Shown here: positions 1 through 7,797 of the stretch, piece by piece
Layout: every line of letters starts with the position of its first letter
Position numbering within the stretch: position 1 is the first letter of the stretch
Origin: Planctomycetes bacterium syqfu
GTDB taxonomy: Bacteria > Planctomycetota > Phycisphaerae > Phycisphaerales > Phycisphaeraceae
DNA: 64,000 bases
Assembly (NCBI GenBank): GCA_020974905.1
Contig: CP087563.1
Location: 5,704,001-5,768,000 of the forward strand
Direction: 5' to 3'
Notes under the pieces: generated by a model
Databases searched by the model: none
Seen by the model: the letters and a program-made list of their open reading frames with translations, nothing else
What the model was told of the DNA's origin: nothing
Translations under genes and position numbers: made by a program

Positions 1-1397
1 ATGATGCCGTGGGTGTCGGCACGCTGGCCAAACTTCTGTTCGTCGAGCTTGCCATGTTTGAGTTCACCGTCCGGCCCCACCTGCTCGAATTTGAACGAAC
101 CAGTCATGCGATAACGACTGTGCTCCTTGAAATCGTTGACGCTGGCGATCTTGGCGATGCGACGCCATGCATCTTCAACATAGTTGTAGCCTTCGAGCAA
201 CATCTTGTTGGCGATGTTGGAAAGCACACCGGGCAACGACGCACTGCTGAAGGCAGCCTGCAACCAGCCGGTGGCATCTCGGCGGAAACGCGGCAGTTGC
301 TGACCACAGGCCATTTCGCAAAATTCCTGCACACCGATACCCCGGAGTTTGTCAGCAGCTTCGAGGACGGGTTCGGCATACAACGCCTGAACTCGACTGC
401 TGGGCAGGCCACTGGCCATGAGTGCCACGGCTTCAAACACCTGCGGGTTGCTGGGACGGGATGACTGGCCGGTGCCTTGGATGGCCACCGGCACCTGCGG
501 ACGCGACGCACGGAGGACATGCAGTTCGGTCTTGGTCACATCCCAGCCCTCCTCGATGGCTTGGGCTTCAATGTCCGGGTGTTTGCCATCGCAGGTGCTG
601 CGAATGGCCTGGATGCGACGGGTTTCCTCGGCCATCTGTTTGCGCATCTGCATCATTGGTGCATTCTGGTCATCAGGACGCGGTGCATCCGAGACATCCT
701 GCGTTGCACGTGCGGCGATGGCGGCAGGACGCGCGGGCGGCGTGGTCGAAGGTGTGGCCGGTTTGGGATCGGTGACGATGGCGGTGGTTGCATGGTTGCC
801 TTGGGTTCTAGGGGTGACTTGGCTTCCGGGGGTCATAGACGATTGCTCCTTGCTGTTGGCTGCGATGCGGGCAGACGTAGACGAGTCTGCCCCGTTATCG
901 ACGAATGAAATTTCTTTGAGGGTTGCTTTGCGGACAACGTGGATTGGGCCATCGAAAGTCCGGCCATTGACAGTGACGTTCTGGCCATTGGGAATGAACT
1001 GGGCATCGATGACTGCTGCACCAATGCTGGCCTGCCATGGGAATCCGTTTTGGCCGCTGCGGATCACATCCCGTGCCCAACTGGTGTCGCGACTGACTAA
1101 ACCTTCAGCGATGAGGCTGCCATTCTCAACGACGACGCGCTGTGTATGGCCCACGCCTTGGCGAGAACTGTGATCCAGACGAACCGGAATGTCCTGGCGG
1201 TCAATGGCCAGACCTTCCAGGTCCACCACGACGGGATGCGGGAATCCTTCAATTCGCATCAGACCGCCGGTGTAAGCAACCATCCTGAATTGAGGGATAC
1301 CTTCGGAAGATTTTTCCTTATCCGCTGCTTCGATGGTCAACGGGCAGATGAACGAGAGTTGGTCAGGCAGTTGGGTTGGCGACAGTGTCATCGTCAT
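1..1397 (-). CDS. Prohead protease-major capsid fusion (partial)
   Basis: Open from an ATG at 1397 to the left edge without a stop, so the C-terminus is missing (465 codons seen). The first ~175 residues look like a phage prohead maturation protease: a 'PVRLDH' segment, a 'WQASIGA' segment and an 'LKEISFVDNGAD' segment, the last typical of these proteases. A Pro/Thr/Ala-rich linker follows, then a capsid part with the segment 'GYNYVEDAWRRIA', like Mu gpT-type major head proteins. In this fused type the protease would release itself and help mature the capsid. AGGAG lies about 10 bases before the ATG, and the gene overlaps the portal 3' end by 35 bases, so it is probably translationally coupled to it. 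A second ATG two codons in is an alternative start. Family assignment is by motif only. Confidence 0.8.
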   Translation of the reverse strand, partial: MTMTLSPTQLPDQLSFICPLTIEAADKEKSSEGIPQFRMVAYTGGLMRIEGFPHPVVVDLEGLAIDRQDIPVRLDHSSRQGVGHTQRVVVENGSLIAEGLVSRDTSWARDVIRSGQNGFPWQASIGAAVIDAQFIPNGQNVTVNGRTFDGPIHVVRKATLKEISFVDNGADSSTSARIAANSKEQSSMTPGSQVTPRTQGNHATTAIVTDPKPATPSTTPPARPAAIAARATQDVSDAPRPDDQNAPMMQMRKQMAEETRRIQAIRSTCDGKHPDIEAQAIEEGWDVTKTELHVLRASRPQVPVAIQGTGQSSRPSNPQVFEAVALMASGLPSSRVQALYAEPVLEAADKLRGIGVQEFCEMACGQQLPRFRRDATGWLQAAFSSASLPGVLSNIANKMLLEGYNYVEDAWRRIAKIASVNDFKEHSRYRMTGSFKFEQVGPDGELKHGKLDEQKFGQRADTHGI

Positions 1398-2868
1398 GTA
1401 CGTTGGTCTCCTGAGAATTTGAAGATGATGAAGAAGGTTGAGCAGGCTGACTCTCCGATGTCGTCAGCCCCAGTGTTTGCATGAGTCGGGTTTCCTTGGC
1501 ACGCTGGCGAAGCTCGGTTTCCCAGTCTTTGCCTTGACGGGCATACTCAGCAGCCAATGTGGTGGTATGACTGGTCAGACGTTTGGCTTGAGCATTGGCT
1601 TCCTTAGCTGGATCAACATGCTCTGTCCCATCAAAAAACCACCCCCGGAAGTTAAGCAGGCCAGTAGGACGCACTGTGCGGAGCATTGAGAACTCCGGCG
1701 TCAGCATGGCCTCGCGTATCCATGCATTGAAGATTTGATCCAGCACGATTTCAGCCAGGTTCGCTTGTTCCACCCGAATGGACTTGTAGTAAGTCTGATG
1801 ATCCAAACGACCAGATGCGTAGTTGTAGCCCGACGAGTTGCAGGCGGCGATGTTGTACGGAAGGTTCAAACACCGTGCGATTTCATTGAGAATCTCACGT
1901 TTGAACTCCGCATAGGTGGTGGCCGGTTGCTGCGAATCGATCTGCCCCAAGCGCCAACCATCAGGCAAGACCGTAGCCATGCGCTTCTCAAGATTGACAA
2001 TGTCCATGGGATCGAGCGGCTGAGCTTCGCCGTTGGCAGGTGAATCGGTATACAGCACGGCGGCAAAATCTGCAGCGGTTTCGGCGGCGGCGATCACCGC
2101 CAAGGTGTAGCGACGCAGTTGAGCAAACAGCGGTAGCGCCGGTGTAATCTCCGGAATCCCACGATGCTGCTCAGGCCGATCCGTACGGAACCAGTGAATC
2201 ACCGAACTTGCAGGTACTTCGTCATACTGGGATGTCCAAGAGGAATAGTTGCCCATGCTGCCGGGGTGCTGACGCAGGATCGAATAGAACTGCGGATTAC
2301 CAAAAGAGTCCAAGATCACACCATCGACATCGTTGCGCGTCGGCAACATAACAGAAGATGACGACGTGATGCGATCCGCTTCGATGAGTTGCAAGTCTAA
2401 GGCCACCGGCGAATCGACATTGGGATTGAAATTCAAAACACCGAATGCTTCACCATCCGTGCTCTTGGCCATGCGCATTGTGCGGAGCTTGGCAGCCAGG
2501 TTGACGGCCTTGCTCCACTGGGCAAAAGCGTCTTCGATCTGGCGATTGAGTTCATCGTGCTTAGTGAGTAACTGCAGACGCGGCCCAGTGCCAATGCAGT
2601 CGTTGGCCAGCGTCAGCACGATGCCCTTGGCATAACTGTTGTTGGCCACCTCGTAACGGGCACGCTCCCGCAGTTTCTTGCGGATGTCTGCCGACGCCGC
2701 ACAGTCTGCGGACATCGCATCGGCCATCGCCCAGTGACGGGCGTTTTCAGCAGTCGTCTGCGCCGCGTCGTAACGCGCCCGCACCACGTTGGCCACCGGC
2801 AAACTGCGCACCTGCTGCTTGGGTTTGGATTGTTTCCGGAAAAACTTCCGGGGGTCGAACAGTTGCAT
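1363..2868 (-). CDS. Phage portal protein, lambda family
   Basis: 501 residues, the usual size of lambda gpB-type portals. The N-terminus is basic ('KFFRKQSKPKQQ'), followed by a conserved early helical region ('RERARYEVANNSYAKGIVLTLANDCIGTGPRL') typical of this family. The portal forms the dodecameric ring at the capsid vertex through which DNA enters and leaves. It ends inside the start of the protease-capsid gene and begins exactly where the upstream 65-residue gene ends, giving the classic terminase, connector, portal, protease, capsid order. Two of the dispersed CTTCCGGGGG words fall in this gene, encoding 'NFRG' and 'DPRK'. The call is strong from sequence and context together. Confidence 0.93.
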   Translation of the reverse strand: MQLFDPRKFFRKQSKPKQQVRSLPVANVVRARYDAAQTTAENARHWAMADAMSADCAASADIRKKLRERARYEVANNSYAKGIVLTLANDCIGTGPRLQLLTKHDELNRQIEDAFAQWSKAVNLAAKLRTMRMAKSTDGEAFGVLNFNPNVDSPVALDLQLIEADRITSSSSVMLPTRNDVDGVILDSFGNPQFYSILRQHPGSMGNYSSWTSQYDEVPASSVIHWFRTDRPEQHRGIPEITPALPLFAQLRRYTLAVIAAAETAADFAAVLYTDSPANGEAQPLDPMDIVNLEKRMATVLPDGWRLGQIDSQQPATTYAEFKREILNEIARCLNLPYNIAACNSSGYNYASGRLDHQTYYKSIRVEQANLAEIVLDQIFNAWIREAMLTPEFSMLRTVRPTGLLNFRGWFFDGTEHVDPAKEANAQAKRLTSHTTTLAAEYARQGKDWETELRQRAKETRLMQTLGLTTSESQPAQPSSSSSNSQETNVHDDDTVANPTA

Positions 2869-3065
2869 TAAACGGTGCCTCCGGGATTGATCTTAAAAAT
2901 CTTGATACCTAAGCCCTTGGATTGAGCAGCCTTCTTCGACGCCAAGTAACGATCCACGGCGATCTGATCCTTCAGTGGATGCTGCTTGACATGCTGGCCG
3001 TCGACTGACACCTCAGCCGGTGCCGCGGCGTTTTCTTCGATGTTGTTTTCAAGTGAGTCTGTCAT
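2868..3065 (-). CDS. Small phage protein in gpW position
   Basis: 65 residues with an acidic N-terminus and the segment 'HPLKDQIAVDRYLASKKAAQSKG', followed by a C-terminus ending 'KINPGGTV'. In lambda-like phages the slot between terminase and portal is held by gpW (68 residues), a head-tail joining protein. Length, position and the single predicted helical stretch fit, but I see no diagnostic gpW motif, so this is an analogy by position. Its stop overlaps the portal start, which implies coupling. A palindromic element shared with the recombination operon lies 36 bases upstream (3102-3138) and may drive this head-gene block. Confidence 0.6.
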   Translation of the reverse strand: MTDSLENNIEENAAAPAEVSVDGQHVKQHPLKDQIAVDRYLASKKAAQSKGLGIKIFKINPGGTV

Positions 3066-3101
3066 TGTTCTGCGACTTCGATGCTGTCATTCGCATCGCC
3101 T

Positions 3102-3138
3102 CCATAACAGTTATTTGTCGCAGAGCGTTATTTTGGGA
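3102..3138 (-). promoter_or_regulatory. Shared operator/promoter-like element, copy 1
   Basis: This stretch matches 18491-18528 with only a few changes and one gap. Both copies contain the 11-base palindrome ATAAC-W-GTTAT (here 3104-3114), then TTGYCGCAGAG, then TTTTGGGA. Both lie 36-43 bases upstream of a minus-strand gene in the same orientation. The central base differs (A here, T there) but the palindrome is kept. A protein-binding site controlling two prophage transcripts is the simplest reading; no function is proven. Confidence 0.6.
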
Positions 3139-3184
3139 CAGTTTTTACAGGAGAAAATGAAGTTCGTTCCAATACTGGAACAAT

Positions 3185-3361
3185 TTAGTTTTCGATACGT
3201 TCACGCGTCAGAAGTTCGTGATTGCACTGCCTGCAAATCCTTTTACGCAAGATGTAATCGATCTTGGCGCGGGTGTAGTAAGCCCGTAAATCACGACAGC
3301 CACACTTGGGGCAGGATAGACCGGTTTGGCGTTCGCTAGTTTTAACGACAGTGTTCATCAT
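3185..3361 (-). CDS. 58-residue zinc-ribbon protein
   Basis: This gene starts at an ATG overlapping the terminase stop (ATGATGA), with AAAGGGG just upstream, and ends with TAA. The protein has a CPKC...CRQC layout: 'LSCPKCGCRDLRAYYTRAKIDYILRKRICRQCNHELLTRERI'. Two CxxC pairs about 25 residues apart, with basic residues between them and an 'LTRERI' tail, resemble the zinc ribbon of NrdR and the small Ogr/Delta-type phage regulators. It could be a DNA-binding regulator of late genes; element 3102-3138 lies directly downstream. The coding call is well supported by coupling and cysteine spacing; the regulatory role is inferred. Confidence 0.7.
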   Translation of the reverse strand: MMNTVVKTSERQTGLSCPKCGCRDLRAYYTRAKIDYILRKRICRQCNHELLTRERIEN

Positions 3362-5643
3362 CGTCCCCTTTGTATTTCTGAAAGTTTCATGCGCGGGCGG
3401 GATTGTGTGGTACGCGATTCAAGACCTGGTAGTGAGACGCCTTGAATCGATGCAGCTACTGCACAGCCGACTAGGCAGTCAAGCCAATGGTTGTCAGGAC
3501 GCGTGGCACGGAGTTTCCACTCATCAACCGTACGTCCTTGGGCTTGAGATTTAACGCGGTATTCTGCAGTGAGGTGGTCAGCGATGAGACGATGCGATTT
3601 ATCATCGTGGCCAAACAGAGATAAGCAACCGGGATCACCCATCGATACTGATAGACGTGCATGCACAAAGGTCTTCCAGTAATTAGTATCGATCAAGACA
3701 TGACGCACTTGGCGCTTGCCCACGGTGTTAGGGATGCGCCAATGCAGACCGACACGATCCCCACGCTTACGTTTGTATTCGCTAAACGGAATGCTGGACG
3801 CGCCGACATAGCGACCATGACTGGGCAACAATAATCCCGCATGTTGGCTTTGCCGACAGAATTGATACACCACATCAGTGGACTGGCCCCAGTTGGCATC
3901 GATCAGGCATCGGTCGATACGCATCTCCGCGCCATCGTCCCTGTGATACGTTGCAGCAAGTTTTTCAGCGGTGAGTATGTCCAGCCCCGCATAGATCTGC
4001 CCTTCGAGGCCTGCACCAGGCGCAGCACGACTGATCGTGGATCGAATGTCACGTAAGGTGTAATACGTGCGTTTCTGATCGGGCCAGGTGCCATAGTCGA
4101 CGATGTAGCCCGTAAAGTTTTCCTCCCACCCGCACAGCATCCAAAACAAAACCTTCTGCTGCACGTCGATAAACATCGTCAGATGGTTGCATCCCAGCGG
4201 GATGATATTACGTGGGTGACCATTGGTCTTTGTTGCAATGGCATCGGCGGTCAGCATCTCTTCGCCAACGGATTCAATGATCGGTTCGTTTTGATATTCA
4301 GCGAAAAACGCTGCTTCATCACGGAGCCGCAGATTCATCGCATGTTGCAAAGCTGACAATTCGTCTTCGTTGTACCGTTGTGGCCATGCGACGATACTGC
4401 CAGTGTCCATGGTCTCCCTGTTATCGCGATAAAACTCGGTAGCCTGTGAACCGTCCCCATCGTTCCGCAGGCTATCGGCACGAATCTCGGCATACTTGGC
4501 CCAGAGTTTGTCAGTTACCGGGGCTGGAAACGCATAAACCATCTTCGTCCGCTCGCCCTGCCATTCCGGATGTTTATCCCGATCCAGAATATTGTCAGCC
4601 ATGTCTCCAGGCCGGATCACTGTGCAGGCCATCAGCCCTGCGATCTTCTTCCCCGGTCCGGCCATGCCCAATACGTCCCCGGCAAGAATCGCTTCACGGC
4701 GTTGCGATTGGGAAGGTGACCATGCCGACTCGGTGGTTTGCGGGTCATCAACCAACACCAACTGCGGGCGCACGACCTGCCCATCGGCGCGGGCATAGTT
4801 CTGCCCGCGGATATCACTGCCCTTCATACCGCTCGACGAGATGACGATCCCCGACGACAGGCTGCCTTCGATCACCGGCAGCACGACGCGATCCGACGAC
4901 CAGTCGATTCGTGTCGGTTCACCTTGATACTTCTGCCCCTTCTGTCGGTTGGTGATCCGCTCAAGGCAACGAATGGGATACGTCACCTCCGGAAAATCCT
5001 CATGCAGCAGCGGATTGGTTTCCAACCAGATCTTGATGTTCTCCAGCAGGTCACGAGCGCGTTCGGCACTGGCGGCAACCAAGCAGATAAAGGGGGACGC
5101 ACCGATCAGAGCCGCCCATAACACAGCTGTTTGGCAACAAACTGTCTTCCCTGATCCGCGAGGCATGGCCATGGCAAACAAACCGCCGGTGCGCACGGCT
5201 TTCTCGATCTTCTCAATGACACGAAGGTGGTCGTCGGACCACTGTAAATAGAACACCTCTGCAAAATAGGTCTCGCAGAACCTTCGGAAAGATGCAATTG
5301 CTTGAGCTTTTCGATCGGGACTAACGACTGCTGGAATTTCACCGATGTCCTGAGCAGATCGGACAGCTTCTGCTGCACGTTCAGCCTTACGAGCCTTCTG
5401 CTCTTCGTAACTCAATGGACCGGACTTGGGTTTGGCATATTCCAACGTCAACCAGGCTGCGTAGCGGAACAGATCCACCGTCTGTGGATTGGACGGATCA
5501 CTGATGCTGTAGCCCGCACGATTGCGGTGCCGACGTAGTTTGAATTCAGTCAATGATTCAGTATTGGGCAGATCAACCGCGTTAACAATCCGCAGCAAAT
5601 CGGCTGGTCGGAGTTGGCGTGGGTTAAATGACTTCTTACTCAT
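3358..5643 (-). CDS. terL: Phage terminase large subunit
   Basis: 761 residues, within the range of large GpA/TerL-type packaging motors. The Walker A motif is 'PRGSGKTV' at residues 161-168. A Walker B-like segment 'LVLVDDPQTTESAWSP' follows near residue 300. The C-terminal half contains acidic stretches such as 'MFIDVQQKVLF' and 'CLIDANWG' that suit the RNase H-fold nuclease, ending with an 'RPDNHWLDCLVG' segment typical of phage terminases. The enzyme cuts concatemeric DNA and pumps it into the prohead. The start overlaps the upstream 73-residue gene by 8 bases, and the stop overlaps the zinc-ribbon gene. Confidence 0.92.
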   Translation of the reverse strand: MSKKSFNPRQLRPADLLRIVNAVDLPNTESLTEFKLRRHRNRAGYSISDPSNPQTVDLFRYAAWLTLEYAKPKSGPLSYEEQKARKAERAAEAVRSAQDIGEIPAVVSPDRKAQAIASFRRFCETYFAEVFYLQWSDDHLRVIEKIEKAVRTGGLFAMAMPRGSGKTVCCQTAVLWAALIGASPFICLVAASAERARDLLENIKIWLETNPLLHEDFPEVTYPIRCLERITNRQKGQKYQGEPTRIDWSSDRVVLPVIEGSLSSGIVISSSGMKGSDIRGQNYARADGQVVRPQLVLVDDPQTTESAWSPSQSQRREAILAGDVLGMAGPGKKIAGLMACTVIRPGDMADNILDRDKHPEWQGERTKMVYAFPAPVTDKLWAKYAEIRADSLRNDGDGSQATEFYRDNRETMDTGSIVAWPQRYNEDELSALQHAMNLRLRDEAAFFAEYQNEPIIESVGEEMLTADAIATKTNGHPRNIIPLGCNHLTMFIDVQQKVLFWMLCGWEENFTGYIVDYGTWPDQKRTYYTLRDIRSTISRAAPGAGLEGQIYAGLDILTAEKLAATYHRDDGAEMRIDRCLIDANWGQSTDVVYQFCRQSQHAGLLLPSHGRYVGASSIPFSEYKRKRGDRVGLHWRIPNTVGKRQVRHVLIDTNYWKTFVHARLSVSMGDPGCLSLFGHDDKSHRLIADHLTAEYRVKSQAQGRTVDEWKLRATRPDNHWLDCLVGCAVAASIQGVSLPGLESRTTQSRPRMKLSEIQRGR

Positions 5644-5857
5644 CGTCGACCTCCATCTCAGGTCTAGCCAGGAACGCGACGTAGTCGATCAGACTGAATG
5701 TGCCATCAGTTCGTAGCAACTGACCATCGTCGACCACCTGCTGAATCTGCTCTTCATCGATCCTGCGATTAAACGCCTTGGACAGAATCTGCGCCGCCTG
5801 CGGCACCGTCAGCGACGTCATTCTCAACTTTTTTGGACTATCTGTAGGTTGTGTCAT
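5636..5857 (-). CDS. Putative small terminase subunit / HTH protein
   Basis: 73 residues, first gene of the minus-strand head block and overlapping terL by 8 bases. The segment 'LTVPQAAQILSKAFNRRIDEEQIQQVVDDGQL' reads like a MerR/excisionase-type winged helix of the kind found at the N-terminus of Nu1-type small terminases. The position immediately before terL supports a packaging-recognition role. It is shorter than a full lambda Nu1 (about 180 residues), so it may be only the DNA-binding part, or an unrelated regulator. The acidic tail 'RPEMEVDDE' is unremarkable. Confidence 0.55.
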   Translation of the reverse strand: MTQPTDSPKKLRMTSLTVPQAAQILSKAFNRRIDEEQIQQVVDDGQLLRTDGTFSLIDYVAFLARPEMEVDDE

Positions 5858-5959
5858 CAGAATTCAAAAACACCTTAAAAATAAGGGTTAAATCGCATAA
5901 ATGTGCCTTGCTTCATGTCTGAATTCATGGCTTGATGTATCCATAGAAAGGCCAACAAC
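5858..5959. promoter_or_regulatory. Divergent promoter region
   Basis: A 102-base AT-rich gap separates the minus-strand packaging genes from the plus-strand small genes. Promoters in both directions must lie here or close by. A run of A/T around 5865-5905 and the half-palindrome TGAATTCA near 5920-5928 are visible, but I cannot assign confident -35/-10 boxes. AAAGG about 10 bases before 5960 serves as ribosome site for the plus-strand gene. Confidence 0.4.
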
Positions 5960-6154
5960 ATGAAAGCAATAACCACCAAACGTAAACAGGCATACAAGGA
6001 CGCGACGGTCAACGAGATCGCTCTACGCATCCTTGGCATTGAGACCTTGGAAACGCGCAAGAGTGATTCACTCGACTTTCATGACTGCGCCGTATGGAGC
6101 ATCAAAGAAGCGTTGGAAGCCGCCTTTGAGGCAGGGCGTAAGGCAAATCAGTAA
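5960..6154 (+). CDS. Small conserved phage protein (DUF6900-like)
   Basis: 64 residues with a good ribosome site (GAAAGG) before the ATG. The protein is mostly helical, with the C-terminal pattern 'AVWSIKEALEAAFEAGRKANQ', which resembles the DUF6900 group of short mobile-element proteins. No catalytic motif is visible. It opens a run of five plus-strand genes (5960-7649) with short gaps, probably one transcript, lying between the packaging and replication blocks of the prophage. Function unknown. Confidence 0.6.
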   Translation: MKAITTKRKQAYKDATVNEIALRILGIETLETRKSDSLDFHDCAVWSIKEALEAAFEAGRKANQ

Positions 6155-6179
6155 CCCCTCGCATAGGAGAAACAAACAC

Positions 6180-6440
6180 ATGCGAATCACACGAATTGAA
6201 TTTGCAGGACGAACAGGCATCTTCGCCATCATCAAACGCCCACATGAAGCCAAGCAGATCGAGATTGAACTGTTGCAACCCAAGAAGGAAGGCACCCACT
6301 GGGTGAAGGCCGATGATGAAGACGAACTCTTCTCGATGGCCGCATTCCTTCAACAAATACTCGACGGCTATGAGGGAACGATGGAAGAAGCATCCTGTTA
6401 CTACAACGCACTGATGTCTATCAGCGATATCGGAATTTGA
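6180..6440 (+). CDS. Hypothetical prophage protein (86 aa)
   Basis: I place the start at the ATG at 6180 because TAGGAG sits 8 bases upstream; the reading frame is open further upstream only through the preceding gene. The protein begins 'MRITRIEFAGRTGIFAIIKRP' and ends in an acidic helical region 'EDELFSMAAFLQQILDGYEGT'. It looks like a small beta-alpha protein with no recognisable motif. It is the second gene of the accessory plus-strand run. No function is suggested. Confidence 0.6.
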   Translation: MRITRIEFAGRTGIFAIIKRPHEAKQIEIELLQPKKEGTHWVKADDEDELFSMAAFLQQILDGYEGTMEEASCYYNALMSISDIGI

Positions 6441-6452
6441 GGAGCCATCACA

Positions 6453-6695
6453 ATGGCAACGAAAAAACAAACTGCTCAAGACGCCTACACCCAACATCGC
6501 AAAGACATCATAAGTCTGATGCTGTGGCTTGAACTCGAACTGGAAAAGCACCGAATCAACGCCAAAGGTAAGACTGACAACTGGGCGATGACCGAAGACC
6601 TTCAACTCACTCGAAAACAATTGATAGAGGCACTGACCTCGCTCTCCCACAGCGAACAATACGAAATCGAAGACCTGCTCAGCGAAAGTCGCTGA
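6453..6695 (+). CDS. Hypothetical helical prophage protein (80 aa)
   Basis: 80 residues, ATG with GAGG about 10 bases upstream, starting 12 bases after the previous stop. The sequence is rich in charged helices ('DIISLMLWLELELEKHRINAKGK', 'LTRKQLIEALTSLSHSEQYEIEDLL') and probably forms a small helical bundle or coiled coil. No family recognised. Tight packing with its neighbours supports a real gene. Confidence 0.6.
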   Translation: MATKKQTAQDAYTQHRKDIISLMLWLELELEKHRINAKGKTDNWAMTEDLQLTRKQLIEALTSLSHSEQYEIEDLLSESR

Positions 6696-6734
6696 GCATT
6701 TTTGTTTACACATTTTCACAAGGACAAAATCATC

Positions 6735-7289
6735 ATGAAACAAGAAGACATTCAAATCGGCGTCACGTATCTCGTCGGCCTTGCAGGCAAACAGGTTCCT
6801 GTACAGATCACCGACAACCACCCATCTGGCACCGGTTGGCTGGGGAAGACGATCAAGACGGGCAAGCAGATCGCGATCCGCTCTGTCCAACGGATTCATA
6901 AAAAGGCCAACGACGATAAACAGTTGGGCAACACGGACAACCCCAAGGCTAAGCAAAGCAAGGCGACAACAGATACCAAGGCCACTCCGAAACGCGACAC
7001 GTCCAACCCCCGAAAGAGTGACGCCACGGGAGAGGAGCAGGACACCAAGCCTATGAGTTTGATCGACGCGGCGGCCCACATCTTGGCTCAAGACAACCAG
7101 GAACCATTGCGATGTAAGGACATCGTTGAAAAGGCCATCGAGAAGAAGCTTTGGCAACCAGGCAAGGGACTGACCCCAGCCAATACACTTCATGCTGCCA
7201 TCACCCGGGAGATCAAAACCAAGGGCAAGGACAGCCGATTCGCCAAAGCCGAACGTGGCCAATACACAGCAAACAAGAAGGGGGCTTGA
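6735..7289 (+). CDS. HARE-HTH domain protein
   Basis: 184 residues from the ATG at 6735 (AAGGAC upstream); a start 33 bases earlier lacks a ribosome site. Residues 1-55 form a compact N-terminal part with many beta-type residues. A Lys/Thr/Ser-rich linker follows to about residue 105. The C-terminus 'MSLIDAAAHILAQDNQEPLRCKDIVEKAI...' with 'ANTLHAAITREIKTKGKDSRF' matches the HARE-HTH (HB1/ASXL-type) winged helix, also found in the delta subunit of RNA polymerase and in restriction enzymes. This suggests DNA binding linked to modification sensing or transcription. It sits among small prophage genes. Confidence 0.75.
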   Translation: MKQEDIQIGVTYLVGLAGKQVPVQITDNHPSGTGWLGKTIKTGKQIAIRSVQRIHKKANDDKQLGNTDNPKAKQSKATTDTKATPKRDTSNPRKSDATGEEQDTKPMSLIDAAAHILAQDNQEPLRCKDIVEKAIEKKLWQPGKGLTPANTLHAAITREIKTKGKDSRFAKAERGQYTANKKGA

Positions 7290-7292
7290 CTC

Positions 7293-7649
7293 GTGCCACG
7301 CAGCAAACGCCAACGCGTCGTGACCATCCGCGTGCAAGACGATCACCTGGAGATGCGTGTCATCTTCGCGCATCAACCGGACCGCAACTACATGCACCGA
7401 TGTTCCCGCGACATATTTCGTGAGGTCGCTTACGCCATCGAGGATCACGCCGCAGGCGGCACCACACTTGAGCAAATCGTCCATGCCATCGATGCGCCTT
7501 ACACACAAGTCAACGTGGCACTGGCATTCATGAAGGAGCGAGGATGCGTCGAAATCCGGCACCGCCGCACCTACCCGGCATCGGACATTGTGTATGAAGA
7601 TGCCATGATCGAATTCATGCATTTGGCTCAATGCGCAGAAAATCACTGA
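7293..7649 (+). CDS. Putative winged-helix prophage protein (118 aa)
   Basis: The gene starts with GTG three bases after the previous stop, so coupling is likely. The C-terminal half 'TTLEQIVHAIDAPYTQVNVALAFMKERGCVEIRHRRTYPAS' has the helix-helix-wing pattern of a winged HTH. The N-terminus is basic ('PRSKRQRVVTIRVQ'). It may regulate prophage genes, but I recognise no named family. It is the last gene of the plus-strand run and is followed by a hairpin with a T tract. Confidence 0.55.
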   Translation: MPRSKRQRVVTIRVQDDHLEMRVIFAHQPDRNYMHRCSRDIFREVAYAIEDHAAGGTTLEQIVHAIDAPYTQVNVALAFMKERGCVEIRHRRTYPASDIVYEDAMIEFMHLAQCAENH

Positions 7650-7673
7650 CTGCATATCAACACCACTTTCTAC

Positions 7674-7697
7674 CCCCGGCATCCCTCGGGGTTTTTT
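7674..7697 (+). terminator. Rho-independent terminator
   Basis: CCCCG and CGGGG pair around an 8-base loop and are followed by six T residues. It closes the plus-strand run ending at 7649. The convergent methyltransferase gene ends at 7798, so this gap separates two transcripts. Two further imperfect hairpins (about 7707-7737, and CATCAAT/ATTGATG at 7759-7777) fill the rest of the gap. Confidence 0.75.
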
Positions 7698-7797
7698 CGT
7701 GAACTTTTTGTGAATCGATATTGGAGGTTGGAAACCTGCCGATATAATGAGTAGATCATCAATGGAGTATTGATGCGTTTGTTCGCTGATTGTGTTG

